DNA of 64,000 bases from an uncultured Blautia sp. (GTDB lineage: Bacteria > Bacillota > Clostridia > Lachnospirales > Lachnospiraceae): NCBI GenBank assembly GCA_934394545.1, contig CAKRRG010000004.1, positions 32,813 to 96,812 of the forward strand. Direction: 5' to 3'. Positions 42,682 through 52,651 of the stretch are shown one piece after another. The first letter of the stretch is position 1; each line of letters begins with the position of its first letter. Position numbers and translations under genes: made by a program. The notes beneath the pieces are model-generated. The model made no database searches and was not told the origin of the DNA. It worked only from the letters and a program-made list of their open reading frames with translations.

Positions 42682-43689
42682 ATGAATAAGAGTGCAGTAG
42701 AAAAAAAGAGTATAAAAGATTATATTATTGATAACGCATTGATAATTGCATTGTTGATCACTATTATTGGAATTATTATTATTGAGCCATCTTTTCTCCA
42801 ATGGCGAGTAGTAACGGATATTATGACACAGTCAGCTGTAAAACTGATTTGCGCATTAGGATTGATGTTCCCGCTTTTGTTAGGAGGTACCGATCTTGCA
42901 GGTGGCCGTCAGGTTGGTTTGGCTGCTGTTGTGGTAGCTTCCCTTGCACAGAAGGCTGGATATTCTAAAGTATTTTGGCCGGGACTTCCGGAGCTTCCTA
43001 TTTTTGTTCCGATATTAGTGACTCTGGCAGTAGTAGCATTGATTGGTTATATTAATGGTTTAATGATTTGTAAACTTCGTATGGCTCCATTTATCGCAAC
43101 CTATGGAATGGCGTCAGCAGTATATGGATTAAATCAGCTTTATTTTGCAAAGGCACCGAATAATTCTCAGCCGATTGGCGGTATCAGAGATGATCTGACA
43201 ATTTTAAGCCGTTTCCGTATTGGTGGTCAGATAAGCTTCTTGGTAGTAATTGCACTGGTAGTAATGGCAATTGTATGGTTTATACTGAACAGAACTACAT
43301 TTGGCAAGAATATTTATATTACCGGTGGAAATAAAGAAGCAGCTAAGGTTTCCGGTATTAATGTTAACAAAGTAATCATCGCCTGTTTTATAATAGAAAG
43401 TATTCTGGTTGGACTTGCAGGTATTCTGGAAGTTGCAAGAACCGGTGGAGCGAATGCCGGTTATGGAAATGCTTATGAATTTGATGCAATTTCATCTTGT
43501 GTAGTTGGAGGTGTGTCTTTAAGCGGTGGTATTGGTAAAGTATCCGGAGCATTTATTGGTGTTATGATTTTTACCTTTATCAGTTATGGATTAAGCTTTA
43601 TTGGACTGAATTCGAACTGGCAGCTTGTTATTAAAGGTATTATCATCTGTTCAGCGGTTGCATTGGATATGAGAAAGAACGCAAAATAA
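42682..43689 (+). CDS. Sugar ABC transporter permease (MglC/RbsC type)
   Basis: 335 residues. About nine membrane helices with FPLLLGGTDLAGGRQVGLAA, CKLRMAPFIATYGMASAVYG, SGINVNKVIIACFIIESILV and SSCVVGGVSLSGGIGKVSGA. The TDLAGG and external PNNSQPIGGIRDD loop resemble MglC more than RbsC. Transport partner of the MglB-like protein upstream. Confidence 0.93.
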   Translation: MNKSAVEKKSIKDYIIDNALIIALLITIIGIIIIEPSFLQWRVVTDIMTQSAVKLICALGLMFPLLLGGTDLAGGRQVGLAAVVVASLAQKAGYSKVFWPGLPELPIFVPILVTLAVVALIGYINGLMICKLRMAPFIATYGMASAVYGLNQLYFAKAPNNSQPIGGIRDDLTILSRFRIGGQISFLVVIALVVMAIVWFILNRTTFGKNIYITGGNKEAAKVSGINVNKVIIACFIIESILVGLAGILEVARTGGANAGYGNAYEFDAISSCVVGGVSLSGGIGKVSGAFIGVMIFTFISYGLSFIGLNSNWQLVIKGIIICSAVALDMRKNAK

Positions 43690-43726
43690 TTCTAGAATAT
43701 TATTACAATAAAGGAGATCAAATAGT

Positions 43727-44614
43727 ATGAAAAAAGTACAGCTTTCAGAAGGATTATCATTATCAGCAGTAGTACAGGGATTCTGGCGCGCAGACAGCTG
43801 GAATATGACCACACAGGAACTGGTAGCATTTATGCATGCATGTATTGAGCGTGGAGTTACCACATTTGATACAGCTGAGATTTATGGCGGCGCAGAAGCG
43901 AAAATGGGAGAAGCATTTGCAGCGGATCCATCCATTTTAAAAGAAATTGAGCTTGTTTCAAAGACAGGAATTTATTTAACTGAAGTAGATGGTGCTACGT
44001 TTGGTTATTATAATACCACAAAAGAAAGAGTGCTTCAGTCTTGCAAAGAAAGTCTGCAGAAATTACATACAGATCATCTGGACCTTTATCTTATCCATAG
44101 AGAAGATCCGCTTCTTGATCCGTGGGATACAGCAGAAGCATTGCTTCAGTTGAAAAAAGAAGGACTGGTCAGAGAAATTGGTGTATCAAACTTTGATCCA
44201 TATAAATTTGAAGCTATGAATGGTGCTGTAGGTGGCCAGCTGGTAACCAATCAGATTGAATGGAATCCGGTTTGCTTTGAACACTTTAATACTGGTATGA
44301 TGGATTATCTCACTTATCATAAGATTCATCCAATGATTTGGTCACCATTGGCAGGTGGACGCCTTTTCAGCGGTACTGATGAGGAATGTGTAAAGGCCAG
44401 AAAGAAGATTGAAGATATTGCAGCAAGACATGGCGTGGAGCCGGCGGTTATTGTATATGCCTGGATCATGTATCATCCGGTAGGGGCAATTCCGTTGGTA
44501 GGAAGTCAGAAATTAGACAGACTTGATTTGGCAATTAAAGCATTGGATGTAAAACTGGAACAGTCCGAATGGTTTGAACTTTATAGTGCAAGCGGACAGC
44601 AGGTAATTAGATAA
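43727..44614 (+). CDS. Aldo/keto reductase
   Basis: 295 residues. TIM-barrel oxidoreductase of the YdhF-like group with the AKR tetrad: Asp and Tyr in FDTAEIYGG, Lys in LVSKTGIY and His in YLIHREDP, plus NPVCFEHFNTGMMDY and IPLVGSQKLDRL for NADP(H). Last gene of the second sugar module, likely reducing an aldehyde or ketose arising from the pathway. AAAGGAGATCAAATAGT precedes the ATG. Confidence 0.92.
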   Translation: MKKVQLSEGLSLSAVVQGFWRADSWNMTTQELVAFMHACIERGVTTFDTAEIYGGAEAKMGEAFAADPSILKEIELVSKTGIYLTEVDGATFGYYNTTKERVLQSCKESLQKLHTDHLDLYLIHREDPLLDPWDTAEALLQLKKEGLVREIGVSNFDPYKFEAMNGAVGGQLVTNQIEWNPVCFEHFNTGMMDYLTYHKIHPMIWSPLAGGRLFSGTDEECVKARKKIEDIAARHGVEPAVIVYAWIMYHPVGAIPLVGSQKLDRLDLAIKALDVKLEQSEWFELYSASGQQVIR

Positions 44615-44663
44615 AAGTAAAAATCAGAATATTAAGTGTGAAAAATAGCTATATGTATTAAGT

Positions 44664-44707
44664 AAAATGGAGAGTGCAGCCTGGAATCGAGCTGAACTCT
44701 CCATTTT
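44664..44707. terminator. Bidirectional terminator
   Basis: AAAATGGAGAGT (44664-44675) and ACTCTCCATTTT (44696-44707) are perfect 12-bp arms with a 20-base loop between convergent genes. A-rich and T-rich ends make it work on both strands. Confidence 0.88.
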
Positions 44708-44727
44708 GTTATTGGATGAAACAGATT

Positions 44728-47556
44728 TCAATTTTTAATTTCCGAATCCGTCTTGCTGTCTGACATATCCAGGTATTCATAGGTGGGCCGGAAGTCATGA
44801 CTTTCGGAGTATTTGTAGTACTGGATGAAAATACGTTCCATAATGCGTGGAATCTGGAGTTCCATAGGTTCGAACAGAATGATCAGATGCTGCATGGCGC
44901 TGTATCTGGTGCAAATGTCAACCCGGCGTATGGTGCTGCGGATCGCCTGCTCCATCTGGGAAAGGGCCAGCTCGATTTCTTCAATATGGGGAAGGGTATC
45001 GGCAACCGTTTCCATAGTAACCATAACAAGATAACAGTGACAATTGTTACGAAAAATAATCTGATGTATGTACTCATATTGTCTGGAAAAATCCCGGTAG
45101 CTAAGATCAAGAGCGCCGGTGTAGTTTCCACTTTCCCGAAGAGTGTTTGCAATAAGATTCAGATCTTTGCTGGCACCAGGTGTATTATGCTCCTGATAGT
45201 TAACCTGTTGATAGAAAGAAAACTGATTTTTGCCATTTCGCTTTACATAATATAGGGCTTTGTCTGCTTTTGCATAGCAGTCTGCGAAGCTATCTGTGCA
45301 GGTACACATATACAAGCCTGCGGACAGAGAAGCGTATCGAATCTCTGCATCTTCTTCTGCTATGGAATGGAATTGCTGAAACAATTGTGTTATCTGTTCC
45401 GAAACAGCCTGAGGTGTTATGTCTGGTATAAACAGAAGAAATTCATCACCGCCAAGACGACAGGAAATGCCATTCTCTGTATGGCGGGAAAGCAGATTCC
45501 CAAGATTTTTCAAAGCCCGGTCACCGACTTTATGACCGTAAAGGTCATTGATCTTTTTCAGGTTGTCCATGTCAAGAAAAATAAGACAGCCGTCATGCTC
45601 TTGCATGAATTCTGCAATAAGCCTTTCTCCCAGATTTCTCATAGGAAGACCTGTAAGAAAATCGTAATTCTTGGTATCCTCCTGACTCTTTATAGTAGTA
45701 ACTACTTCGGAGATAAATTTATTGATGGTATGGTTAAGCTCAGGTAACTGAGTTGTCTGATCTGCCTGGGAATCCTCCGAACTGCTAAGTGTAAGCCGGT
45801 TTTCATTCATCAGCCGGAGAAATATATCGGCAATTTTAGGATCAAATTGTTTGCCACGGTTCTTAATGATCTCATCGCGAATCATTTCCTGCGGTAATGC
45901 ATTTCTGTAAATGCGGCGGGAATTCATGGCATCATAGCTGTCTGCCATGGAAACGATCCGTGCGTGAATGGGGATATCTGTTCCGCCAAGTCCATCCGGA
46001 TATCCATTTCCATCGTAACGCTCATGGTGGCTTCTTGCCACTTCAACAATATGAGGAATAAAAGTAATGTCCTTTAAAATTTCTGCACCGATAACGGGAT
46101 GTTGTTTGATCAGATTGTATTCGTCTTCTGTAAGCTTGGACGGTTTATTCAGGATTTGATCAGGAATACCGATTTTCCCAATGTCATGCAGATAAGCTGC
46201 ATGCTTCAATTGCTGAACCTCTTTTTCTTGCCATCCAAGCTCTGTGGCAATCTGTGCAGCATATTCTGCGACCCGGGAGGAATGACCACGGGTGTACTCA
46301 TCCTTGGCCTCGATAGTTGTGGACAGAGTCTGCATCATCTGTAGGGAAATCCTTTCGTTTTCCTTCTGCTTTTCCTGTTGGCGTTTTGTCTCCAGAAGCT
46401 GTATATTTCGTGCCGTACGGATAAGGTTGACAAGTAGCGCGATAATCATGCTGGCACCAACAAACAGACCGGATAAGGAAGTGATTAAATATACAGAAAT
46501 GGATTCTGCAATAATGCCAAGCATTGCGATTAACAATCCCAAAAGAAGAATATGGTCTGTATGTATCTTGCTCTTGTGGGAGTACCTGCAGATATCTATA
46601 AATACCATAAGGAAAGTACCAACAAGAAGAATCTGTCCGATCGGAAGCGTTTCGATATAATCTGCAATGCCTGCAATTGCCAGAATGGTGCAGATTGCAA
46701 AATTCAGAAGTGCTACTCTGCTGACAGAACGATACAGGCGGCTGTGCAGTCTATGAAGGACGCTGTTTGCATAAAGTAAAAGAGGAATGGGTCCCAGCAA
46801 AATCATAACAAAGCACATAGAAGAAAGGGCTGTAGCATTAGGGACAAGGAGCTGGCGGAGCTTGGATTCCCCGATCATCCAGGTTGCTGCCATGACCATG
46901 CACCAGCCCAGATATTCCATGTCAAAGCTTGTGTGGTAAACAAATTCCAAGGTGAAACTGAATAAGATCGCAGTCAGACCTGTAAACAGGATAAAGAATG
47001 CGATATAGGTGGCAGGTGCATATTTAGAAAAAATAAACTGCCAGATATCAGTTTTGGATCCGGAATAAACCGGATTCACAACGCCAGCGTATTGGGGAGT
47101 GTAAGTAGTCAGTTCAATGCGCAGCTCTTTTCCGGCATCCTCGTGGGATGTGGGACAGAAAATGTACCGGCTGGCAGAATTTTTACCAATCAGGCGTGTC
47201 TGACTGGTGGAATAATGAGTGCGTAATGTGCCATCAATATAGATGCTCACATCCTGCAAAGAGGAGCGGATGGCAATAGAACTATTCTTATAATTGTCAG
47301 GAAAAATCGTGGTAATTACCATTGGTTCGCCAGCAGGAACGTCGTATTGACCGGGAATAGAAATTTCTTCTGTGGTTCCGTCCGGTTTTTCCCAGGTAAA
47401 GGTGCCGGGAAAAAGAATGGAACTGTGTGAAGAATCACTGGATCTTTCATCAGGACCGAAAAGCTGCACAAAAAGAAACCATCCCAGAATGGCAAGCATT
47501 AGAATGTAAAAAATGTATCTTGTTCTTTGGCGGGCAGGAGATTTGTGATTATTCAA
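44728..47556 (-). CDS. Membrane HD-GYP / GGDEF cyclic-di-GMP enzyme with degenerate third module
   Basis: 942 residues from a TTG at 47556 preceded by AGAAAGGA; an in-frame ATG at 47598 lies only 15 bases from the -10 box and has no ribosome site. One N-terminal helix, an extracellular beta domain, about seven helices (7TMR-DISM-like layout), then HD-GYP (HDIGKIGIPD, HHERYDGNGYPDG), an intact GGDEF (702-706) without the RxxD inhibitory site, and a C-terminal GGDEF-like region where the signature is YSAMQ. It could both make and break c-di-GMP in response to an outside signal. Confidence 0.9.
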   Translation of the reverse strand: MNNHKSPARQRTRYIFYILMLAILGWFLFVQLFGPDERSSDSSHSSILFPGTFTWEKPDGTTEEISIPGQYDVPAGEPMVITTIFPDNYKNSSIAIRSSLQDVSIYIDGTLRTHYSTSQTRLIGKNSASRYIFCPTSHEDAGKELRIELTTYTPQYAGVVNPVYSGSKTDIWQFIFSKYAPATYIAFFILFTGLTAILFSFTLEFVYHTSFDMEYLGWCMVMAATWMIGESKLRQLLVPNATALSSMCFVMILLGPIPLLLYANSVLHRLHSRLYRSVSRVALLNFAICTILAIAGIADYIETLPIGQILLVGTFLMVFIDICRYSHKSKIHTDHILLLGLLIAMLGIIAESISVYLITSLSGLFVGASMIIALLVNLIRTARNIQLLETKRQQEKQKENERISLQMMQTLSTTIEAKDEYTRGHSSRVAEYAAQIATELGWQEKEVQQLKHAAYLHDIGKIGIPDQILNKPSKLTEDEYNLIKQHPVIGAEILKDITFIPHIVEVARSHHERYDGNGYPDGLGGTDIPIHARIVSMADSYDAMNSRRIYRNALPQEMIRDEIIKNRGKQFDPKIADIFLRLMNENRLTLSSSEDSQADQTTQLPELNHTINKFISEVVTTIKSQEDTKNYDFLTGLPMRNLGERLIAEFMQEHDGCLIFLDMDNLKKINDLYGHKVGDRALKNLGNLLSRHTENGISCRLGGDEFLLFIPDITPQAVSEQITQLFQQFHSIAEEDAEIRYASLSAGLYMCTCTDSFADCYAKADKALYYVKRNGKNQFSFYQQVNYQEHNTPGASKDLNLIANTLRESGNYTGALDLSYRDFSRQYEYIHQIIFRNNCHCYLVMVTMETVADTLPHIEEIELALSQMEQAIRSTIRRVDICTRYSAMQHLIILFEPMELQIPRIMERIFIQYYKYSESHDFRPTYEYLDMSDSKTDSEIKN

Positions 47557-47613
47557 ATTATTTTCCTTTCTATAAGTCCTTCGAATCAGAAAAAACATAG
47601 AATTATTGAATCT

Positions 47614-47642
47614 ATTATACTATATAGAAGTGTTTTCAGCAA
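47614..47642 (-). promoter_or_regulatory. Promoter of the HD-GYP/GGDEF gene
   Basis: On the minus strand TTGCTG (47642-47637), a 17-base spacer and TATAAT (47619-47614). The -10 is perfect and the -35 weak. Its position argues for the TTG start at 47556. Confidence 0.55.
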
Positions 47643-47789
47643 ACTCTGGTGAAGGAAAAAAGCTGAGAAATTTCGAATATGCATTCCGCAATTCATTTTT
47701 TTGTAATAAAATATTAATGAAATCGTATTTTCTCATATTTCCATCAAAATTGAATGATACTATAAACGAGGTAAAGAGAGGAAAGAGAC

Positions 47790-48476
47790 GTGAAAAAATT
47801 AGAAATTCTTGTTGTTGAGGATGAACCTAAATTAGCACAAACAATTTCTGACTTTCTGACGATTCAGAATTACAAAGTAGAAAAGAAGCTTACAGGAAAT
47901 GATGCCCTGGAATATTTCCGGCAGAACAAACAGAAGGTGGATCTGATCCTTCTGGATCTGATGCTGCCGGATATTTCAGGATATACTGTGTTGAAAGAAA
48001 TAAGAAAAATTTCAGATGTTCCGGTTATTATCCTGTCCGCAAGATCGGCTGTGGCAGATCAGATGAGTGGCTTTGAAAAAGGGGCAGATGATTACATTAC
48101 CAAACCATTTACATTGTCACTGGTAAAAATGCATATTGAAGCTGTACTAAAACGTGCAGGGAAGCTTCGTACCCTGGTGGAATATAAGGATCTGCAGGCA
48201 GATGTAACGGCACAGCTTCTTTTTTACAAAGAAAAGCATATTGAAACGACCAGGAAAGAATTTGAACTGATGGTTTATTTTATGGAGCATCCAGGGGTGG
48301 CACTTCCCAGAAATACGATTCTGGATGCAGTATGGGAATATGATTACACCGGTGATGTACGTACGATTGATACCCTGGTGAAACAGCTTCGTAAGAAGCT
48401 GGGAGAAGAATGCAGTTATATACGGACCGTTTACGGTGTAGGCTATATCTTTGGAGAGGAGAAGCATGAGGTTTAA
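47790..48476 (+). CDS. OmpR-family response regulator
   Basis: 228 residues. Receiver domain with acidic pocket VVEDEPK, phospho-acceptor Asp56 (LILLDLMLPD) and Lys in YITKPF; C-terminal winged helix ending RTVYGVGYIF. GTG start with GAGAGGAAAGAGAC upstream. Overlaps the kinase gene by 11 bases. Being in one operon with two arylsulfate sulfotransferases, it probably controls them. Confidence 0.93.
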   Translation: MKKLEILVVEDEPKLAQTISDFLTIQNYKVEKKLTGNDALEYFRQNKQKVDLILLDLMLPDISGYTVLKEIRKISDVPVIILSARSAVADQMSGFEKGADDYITKPFTLSLVKMHIEAVLKRAGKLRTLVEYKDLQADVTAQLLFYKEKHIETTRKEFELMVYFMEHPGVALPRNTILDAVWEYDYTGDVRTIDTLVKQLRKKLGEECSYIRTVYGVGYIFGEEKHEV

Positions 48477-49743
48477 AGCAGAATTTCGGAAAAAAGGAGG
48501 AGAACTCTGGATCCAGATTATAGCATTTGCCATAGCGATATGTTTATACAGTGTTTGCTGTTATCCGCTATACACGATGGCGAAAGGGAAAGTTATGCGG
48601 CAGCTATATGAGGAACTTCATGATATGGATCTGGAAGAACTTAATGAGGATGATTTGGAAATACTCAGTGAATATCAGAATGAAAAATTTGAAACGGTGA
48701 TTTCCGATGAGAATTTCCGGCAGATCTATACATCCAGAGCCTCTTTAAAAACTGACCGGGCTCAGAAATATATTCAAAGCAAAATTGATTTGTATACAGA
48801 GAAGGGCACTCTGGAGAGACAAAACAAAGAATCCCGCCGTGTGCTGATGTTCCGGGGAAAAATCATACAGGATGGAAAAACATACTACATTTATCTCAAA
48901 AAAGATGTGCAATCTGTGTTGGAGATCATAAAAGGGACAAGAGTATATCTGGTTCTGGTTCTGGCAATTATGATCTGTCTAAGCTACATATTGCAGAAAA
49001 AGAAAGAAAAAGAAATGGAAAAACAGGTCAGGCAATCGGATTATCAGCTGTTGGAAAGCCAGCGAGAATTTGTGGCAAATATATCCCATGAGCTGAAAAC
49101 TCCGCTGGCAGTGGTGTCCAGTCAGGTGGAAATGCTGGAAATTGCAGGAGATAAAATCGATCGTTCTTATTATTATTCTTCTATTCAAGAGGAACTGGAC
49201 AAGATGTCGAAGATGGTAGGTGAGCTTCTTGATTTTTCTATGCTGGATAATCAGATGAGCACGATGGAAATGAGCCGGGTAAATGTGACAGACCTGGTTG
49301 AATATCTTCTGCTTCGCTACGATGCCATTTTCCGTAAAAATGACATTAAGGTGGAATCAGAGATTGCCAGAAATTGTTTCGTCTATGGAAACCGCATGTA
49401 TCTGGAACGGGCTGCCAATAATTACCTGATGAATGCCTTTCAGCATACCAGGCAGGGGAAATGCATCCGTATTACTTTAAAAAGAGAGAAGAAACAGATA
49501 CGTCTGGAAATTTACAACGATGGAGAATTGATCAAAGAAGATCAGATGGAACATATCTGGGACAGCTTTTATACCACATCCCAGAAGAAAAAACCGATAA
49601 CCTCAGAGAATGAGGTACGGAACGTAGGCCTCGGATTATACGTGGTGCGCAAGATCGTGACGAAACATAAAGGAACCTGCGGCGCCTGCAATGAGGAAAA
49701 GGGCGTTCGGTTCTGGATACAGCTTCCAGAGCTGACACAGTAA
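48466..49743 (+). CDS. Membrane sensor histidine kinase
   Basis: 425 residues from the ATG at 48466 (GGAGAGGAG upstream). Helix ~17-37, extracellular sensor domain ~40-158, helix ~159-177, then the H-box FVANISHELKTPLA (His208), N-box AANNYLMNAFQHT and G-box VGLGLYVVRKIV. The acidic, mainly helical sensor has no recognised family. Cognate of the response regulator with which it overlaps. Confidence 0.93.
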   Translation: MRFKAEFRKKGGELWIQIIAFAIAICLYSVCCYPLYTMAKGKVMRQLYEELHDMDLEELNEDDLEILSEYQNEKFETVISDENFRQIYTSRASLKTDRAQKYIQSKIDLYTEKGTLERQNKESRRVLMFRGKIIQDGKTYYIYLKKDVQSVLEIIKGTRVYLVLVLAIMICLSYILQKKKEKEMEKQVRQSDYQLLESQREFVANISHELKTPLAVVSSQVEMLEIAGDKIDRSYYYSSIQEELDKMSKMVGELLDFSMLDNQMSTMEMSRVNVTDLVEYLLLRYDAIFRKNDIKVESEIARNCFVYGNRMYLERAANNYLMNAFQHTRQGKCIRITLKREKKQIRLEIYNDGELIKEDQMEHIWDSFYTTSQKKKPITSENEVRNVGLGLYVVRKIVTKHKGTCGACNEEKGVRFWIQLPELTQ

Positions 49744-49792
49744 TACAGGGCAGATGTAGTGGTGCATATGAAATAATGAGGAGAATGAAGAA

Positions 49793-51871
49793 ATGTTTAG
49801 TGCTATGAAGAAATGGGAAAAGAAAACAAAAATAACTGTGTTAGTGGTGTTTTTGCTTCTGCTGGCATTATTCGGGGCTTTATGCTGGAAAAAACGTGTT
49901 GGGATTTATAACGCTTATATGAAGCTGACCGGACAGGAAAAGGTTTATGCCGCAAAGGAGAAACCCAGTTATGGATATTACGGACAGAAGCTGGATGTGT
50001 CCATGGATCCGGAAGATACAGTTTCCATAAAAGAGAATGATGCTTCCGCAGAGAATCTTGAAACCACAATTCCGGAAGAACAGACAATGGTGGCGGCTTC
50101 TATGGAGATTGACCGGCAGCTTGCAGCGGAGCAGGAAAATGGCTATAGCTGGGAGGAGCCTATGGTAATCCAGAATCCGTATCAGATTTCACCTCTTAGT
50201 GCGGTAGTGCTTTTTGACACACCGGAAGAATGTGGTGTTCGTTTTACGGTAAAGGGGAAAACAGAGGCGGCAGATATCAGCGGAGAAATAGATCCGGCAG
50301 CTTCTCACAGAGTGCCGATAATTGGACTTTACCCGGCAATGGAGAATACAGTAGTGCTTGAGCTTCTGGATGAGTCTGGGAACGTGACAGATTTTCAGGA
50401 AATCAAGATTACCACAGATGTGCTGCCAGCTAAACTGGCAGATGCCATCGAACCAGTGAAAACCAGTGGCGAATCTGCTTATGAGCTGACCCTGGTATAT
50501 GGAATGAGCACCACATATCCCTTTGCTTATGACTGCATGGGTGATATCCGTTGGTATATGAGCGGAGAAAAAACAGATGGACTTTTTATGCTGTCAAACA
50601 ATAGAATGATTACCATCGACAATTCTGCGTATGTGCCATCTCAGGTTGCCCCTCAGACTACAAGCCTTTATGAGATCGACTATCTTGGACGGGCTTATAC
50701 CATGTATTATGTGGCTGGTGGTGTGCACCATGAAGTGATCGAAAAGGTTCCTGGTGGAAACCTGCTGGTATTAACCAGTTCTCTGGATGGTCATATTGAA
50801 GATAAGATTCAGGAAATTGACCGGAATACAGGTGCAGTGGTAAATCAGCTGATAATGAGTGATATTATTGACTGCTCTTATAGAGACAGGGCAGATTGGA
50901 CGCATTTGAATACAGTATCCTATCAGCCTGAGACAGATACGATCGTTATCAGTCCCCGTAACCTGGAATCCGTAATGAAGTTGAACTGGACAACAAAGGA
51001 AATACAGTGGATTCTTTGTGATCCCAGATTCTGGGAAGGCACAGAGTATGAGAAATATGTGCTGCAGCCGGAAGGAGATTTTGTCTATCATTTCCAGCAG
51101 CATACTGCTTATCAGCTGGACTGCGATCTGGATGGAAATGACCAGACGGTTGAGATCAGCATGTTTGATAATCACGCAGTGAAGGTGCGGAAAAAGGATC
51201 TGACCTATTTTGAAAAAACAGATGAATCCTATCTTCTGGTTTATGCAGTGAATGAAGAGGAAAAAACAGTACAGCAGATTAAGAAAATTTCTACTATCTG
51301 GTCAGACATTACTTCTTCCACTATTTATGACGAGGAAAGCAATCACATTTTCGGCATGTGTGGTCATGGAAGCGGCAAGGATACCGGACGAAGAGGAATG
51401 ACTTATGAATTTGATTATGATACAGAAGAGATCCTGAACCAGTTCAGCATGAAGGCTACTTTTTATCGTGCGTCTGAGATGAAATTTGATTATAACGATC
51501 TGGCAGCAGCTTTAGAGGTACAAGAGGATTATATTCTGGGCGAACTGATACAGCCGGTAAAGGTAGAGGATGAGGAAGCATTAGAGGTGCCGGAGCAGGT
51601 ATTAGGGAATGAAACGGTTACCTTTAGCCGTACCGGCCGGGTGCTTTATGTGGGAACCTATGACCACCAGATTTCACAGATTATTTTCAGCGGAAAAGAG
51701 AATACCTATGTGTATGACACAACAGGCATTGAGCTTCGCGATAAGGATTATCTGGAGTTTTATGAACATATTTCAGTACCGATGCAGGGACTGGAGCCAG
51801 ATGAGTATAAGATTTATGTAATGTATCAGGATGGATATTATGATACAGAGCAAAGTGTAACTATAAAGTGA
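49793..51871 (+). CDS. Membrane-anchored arylsulfate sulfotransferase (ASST), copy 1
   Basis: 692 residues. A basic stretch and one helix (~16-40) anchor the protein outside the cell. After an N-terminal beta domain the ASST propeller shows the active-site set: His312/313 (GGVHHE), His371 and Asn373 (DWTHLNT), Arg389 (ISPRN) and His437 (QQHTAY), matching the positions of E. coli ASST, whose His436 forms sulfohistidine. ASST moves sulfate between phenols without PAPS. A Gram-positive precedent is the gut Eubacterium A-44 enzyme. Follows the two-component genes. Confidence 0.88.
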   Translation: MFSAMKKWEKKTKITVLVVFLLLLALFGALCWKKRVGIYNAYMKLTGQEKVYAAKEKPSYGYYGQKLDVSMDPEDTVSIKENDASAENLETTIPEEQTMVAASMEIDRQLAAEQENGYSWEEPMVIQNPYQISPLSAVVLFDTPEECGVRFTVKGKTEAADISGEIDPAASHRVPIIGLYPAMENTVVLELLDESGNVTDFQEIKITTDVLPAKLADAIEPVKTSGESAYELTLVYGMSTTYPFAYDCMGDIRWYMSGEKTDGLFMLSNNRMITIDNSAYVPSQVAPQTTSLYEIDYLGRAYTMYYVAGGVHHEVIEKVPGGNLLVLTSSLDGHIEDKIQEIDRNTGAVVNQLIMSDIIDCSYRDRADWTHLNTVSYQPETDTIVISPRNLESVMKLNWTTKEIQWILCDPRFWEGTEYEKYVLQPEGDFVYHFQQHTAYQLDCDLDGNDQTVEISMFDNHAVKVRKKDLTYFEKTDESYLLVYAVNEEEKTVQQIKKISTIWSDITSSTIYDEESNHIFGMCGHGSGKDTGRRGMTYEFDYDTEEILNQFSMKATFYRASEMKFDYNDLAAALEVQEDYILGELIQPVKVEDEEALEVPEQVLGNETVTFSRTGRVLYVGTYDHQISQIIFSGKENTYVYDTTGIELRDKDYLEFYEHISVPMQGLEPDEYKIYVMYQDGYYDTEQSVTIK

Positions 51872-51902
51872 TTTCATATATGGTGATTTGAGGAGTAAGA
51901 AA

Positions 51903-52592
51903 ATGAAGAAAAAAATAGTAGTGCAGATGATGGGAGTAGTTCTGGCAGCTGGTCTGATGGCTGGCTGCGGAGGCACAAGTGAAGACAAGAATGCAAGCGG
52001 AACAGCCACAGAGAGCACCAAAGACGCAGAGAGTACCCAAGAGGCAGAGAGTACCAAAGATACAGAGAGTACCAAAGATGCAGAGAATACCCAAGATGCA
52101 GAAAATACAGCAGATGAGACAAAGGACAGCGAAGAAGATGTTGCTGAGAATGAAAATGAAAAAGGCACAGACGGTGACATAGGAAGTGTGATTTCGGCAG
52201 CAGGCTGGAATATTACAGTTGAGGATGTGGAAATCAATAGTTCCTTAGAGAATGTAAGTGTAAGCCTTGGTTATACCGGTGTTGAGACCAATGATTACAA
52301 AAAGGAGGCTGACGCAGGTAAGACGTTCTGCCTTATAAAAATGAAAATTGAAAAAGATGGAAGCAAAGAAAACTTCGATTGGGCCAATCTGAAGCTGAAA
52401 GATAGCGAAGGAAATGAGTACACCAGAGTGGAAGATGATTTTATTTCAGAGCTTGGAATGACCCGCATGGCAGGAACTGCATTAAACTTCGGTTCTAATG
52501 AGGGATGGATCGCATTTGAAATCGGAGAGGATTCAGAAGGGCTGGAATTGGACTACGCATTTGAAGCAGAAGAATATCACTGCGCATTATGA
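51903..52592 (+). CDS. Lipoprotein with hexapeptide repeats and DUF4352-like domain
   Basis: 229 residues from the ATG at 51903 (GAGGAG upstream). Lipobox MAGC (Cys22), then a Ser/Thr/Glu-rich linker made of six-residue repeats (ESTKDA type, residues ~37-72), an acidic stretch, and a beta-sandwich (~98-229: WNITVEDVEINS, GKTFCLIKMKIEKDG, GWIAFEIGED) like DUF4352. It lies between two ASST genes and may be an accessory subunit on the cell surface. Confidence 0.85.
   Translation: MKKKIVVQMMGVVLAAGLMAGCGGTSEDKNASGTATESTKDAESTQEAESTKDTESTKDAENTQDAENTADETKDSEEDVAENENEKGTDGDIGSVISAAGWNITVEDVEINSSLENVSVSLGYTGVETNDYKKEADAGKTFCLIKMKIEKDGSKENFDWANLKLKDSEGNEYTRVEDDFISELGMTRMAGTALNFGSNEGWIAFEIGEDSEGLELDYAFEAEEYHCAL
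52011..52118 (+). repeat. 18-bp tandem repeat, six units
   Basis: Units such as GAGAGTACCAAAGATGCA repeat at 52011, 52029, 52047, 52065, 52083 and 52101 (last one degenerate), in frame, encoding the hexapeptide linker of the lipoprotein. Copy number is likely to vary between strains by slippage. Confidence 0.9.
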
Positions 52593-52651
52593 TGTGAAAA
52601 CGTTAAGAGTGTGACAGAACAGAGGAGTATGAATGCATACAGGAGGGCTGC

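Noticed and set aside
52011-52118. CRISPR-like repeat array
   Set aside because: Units are contiguous 18-bp in-frame repeats with no spacers and no cas genes.
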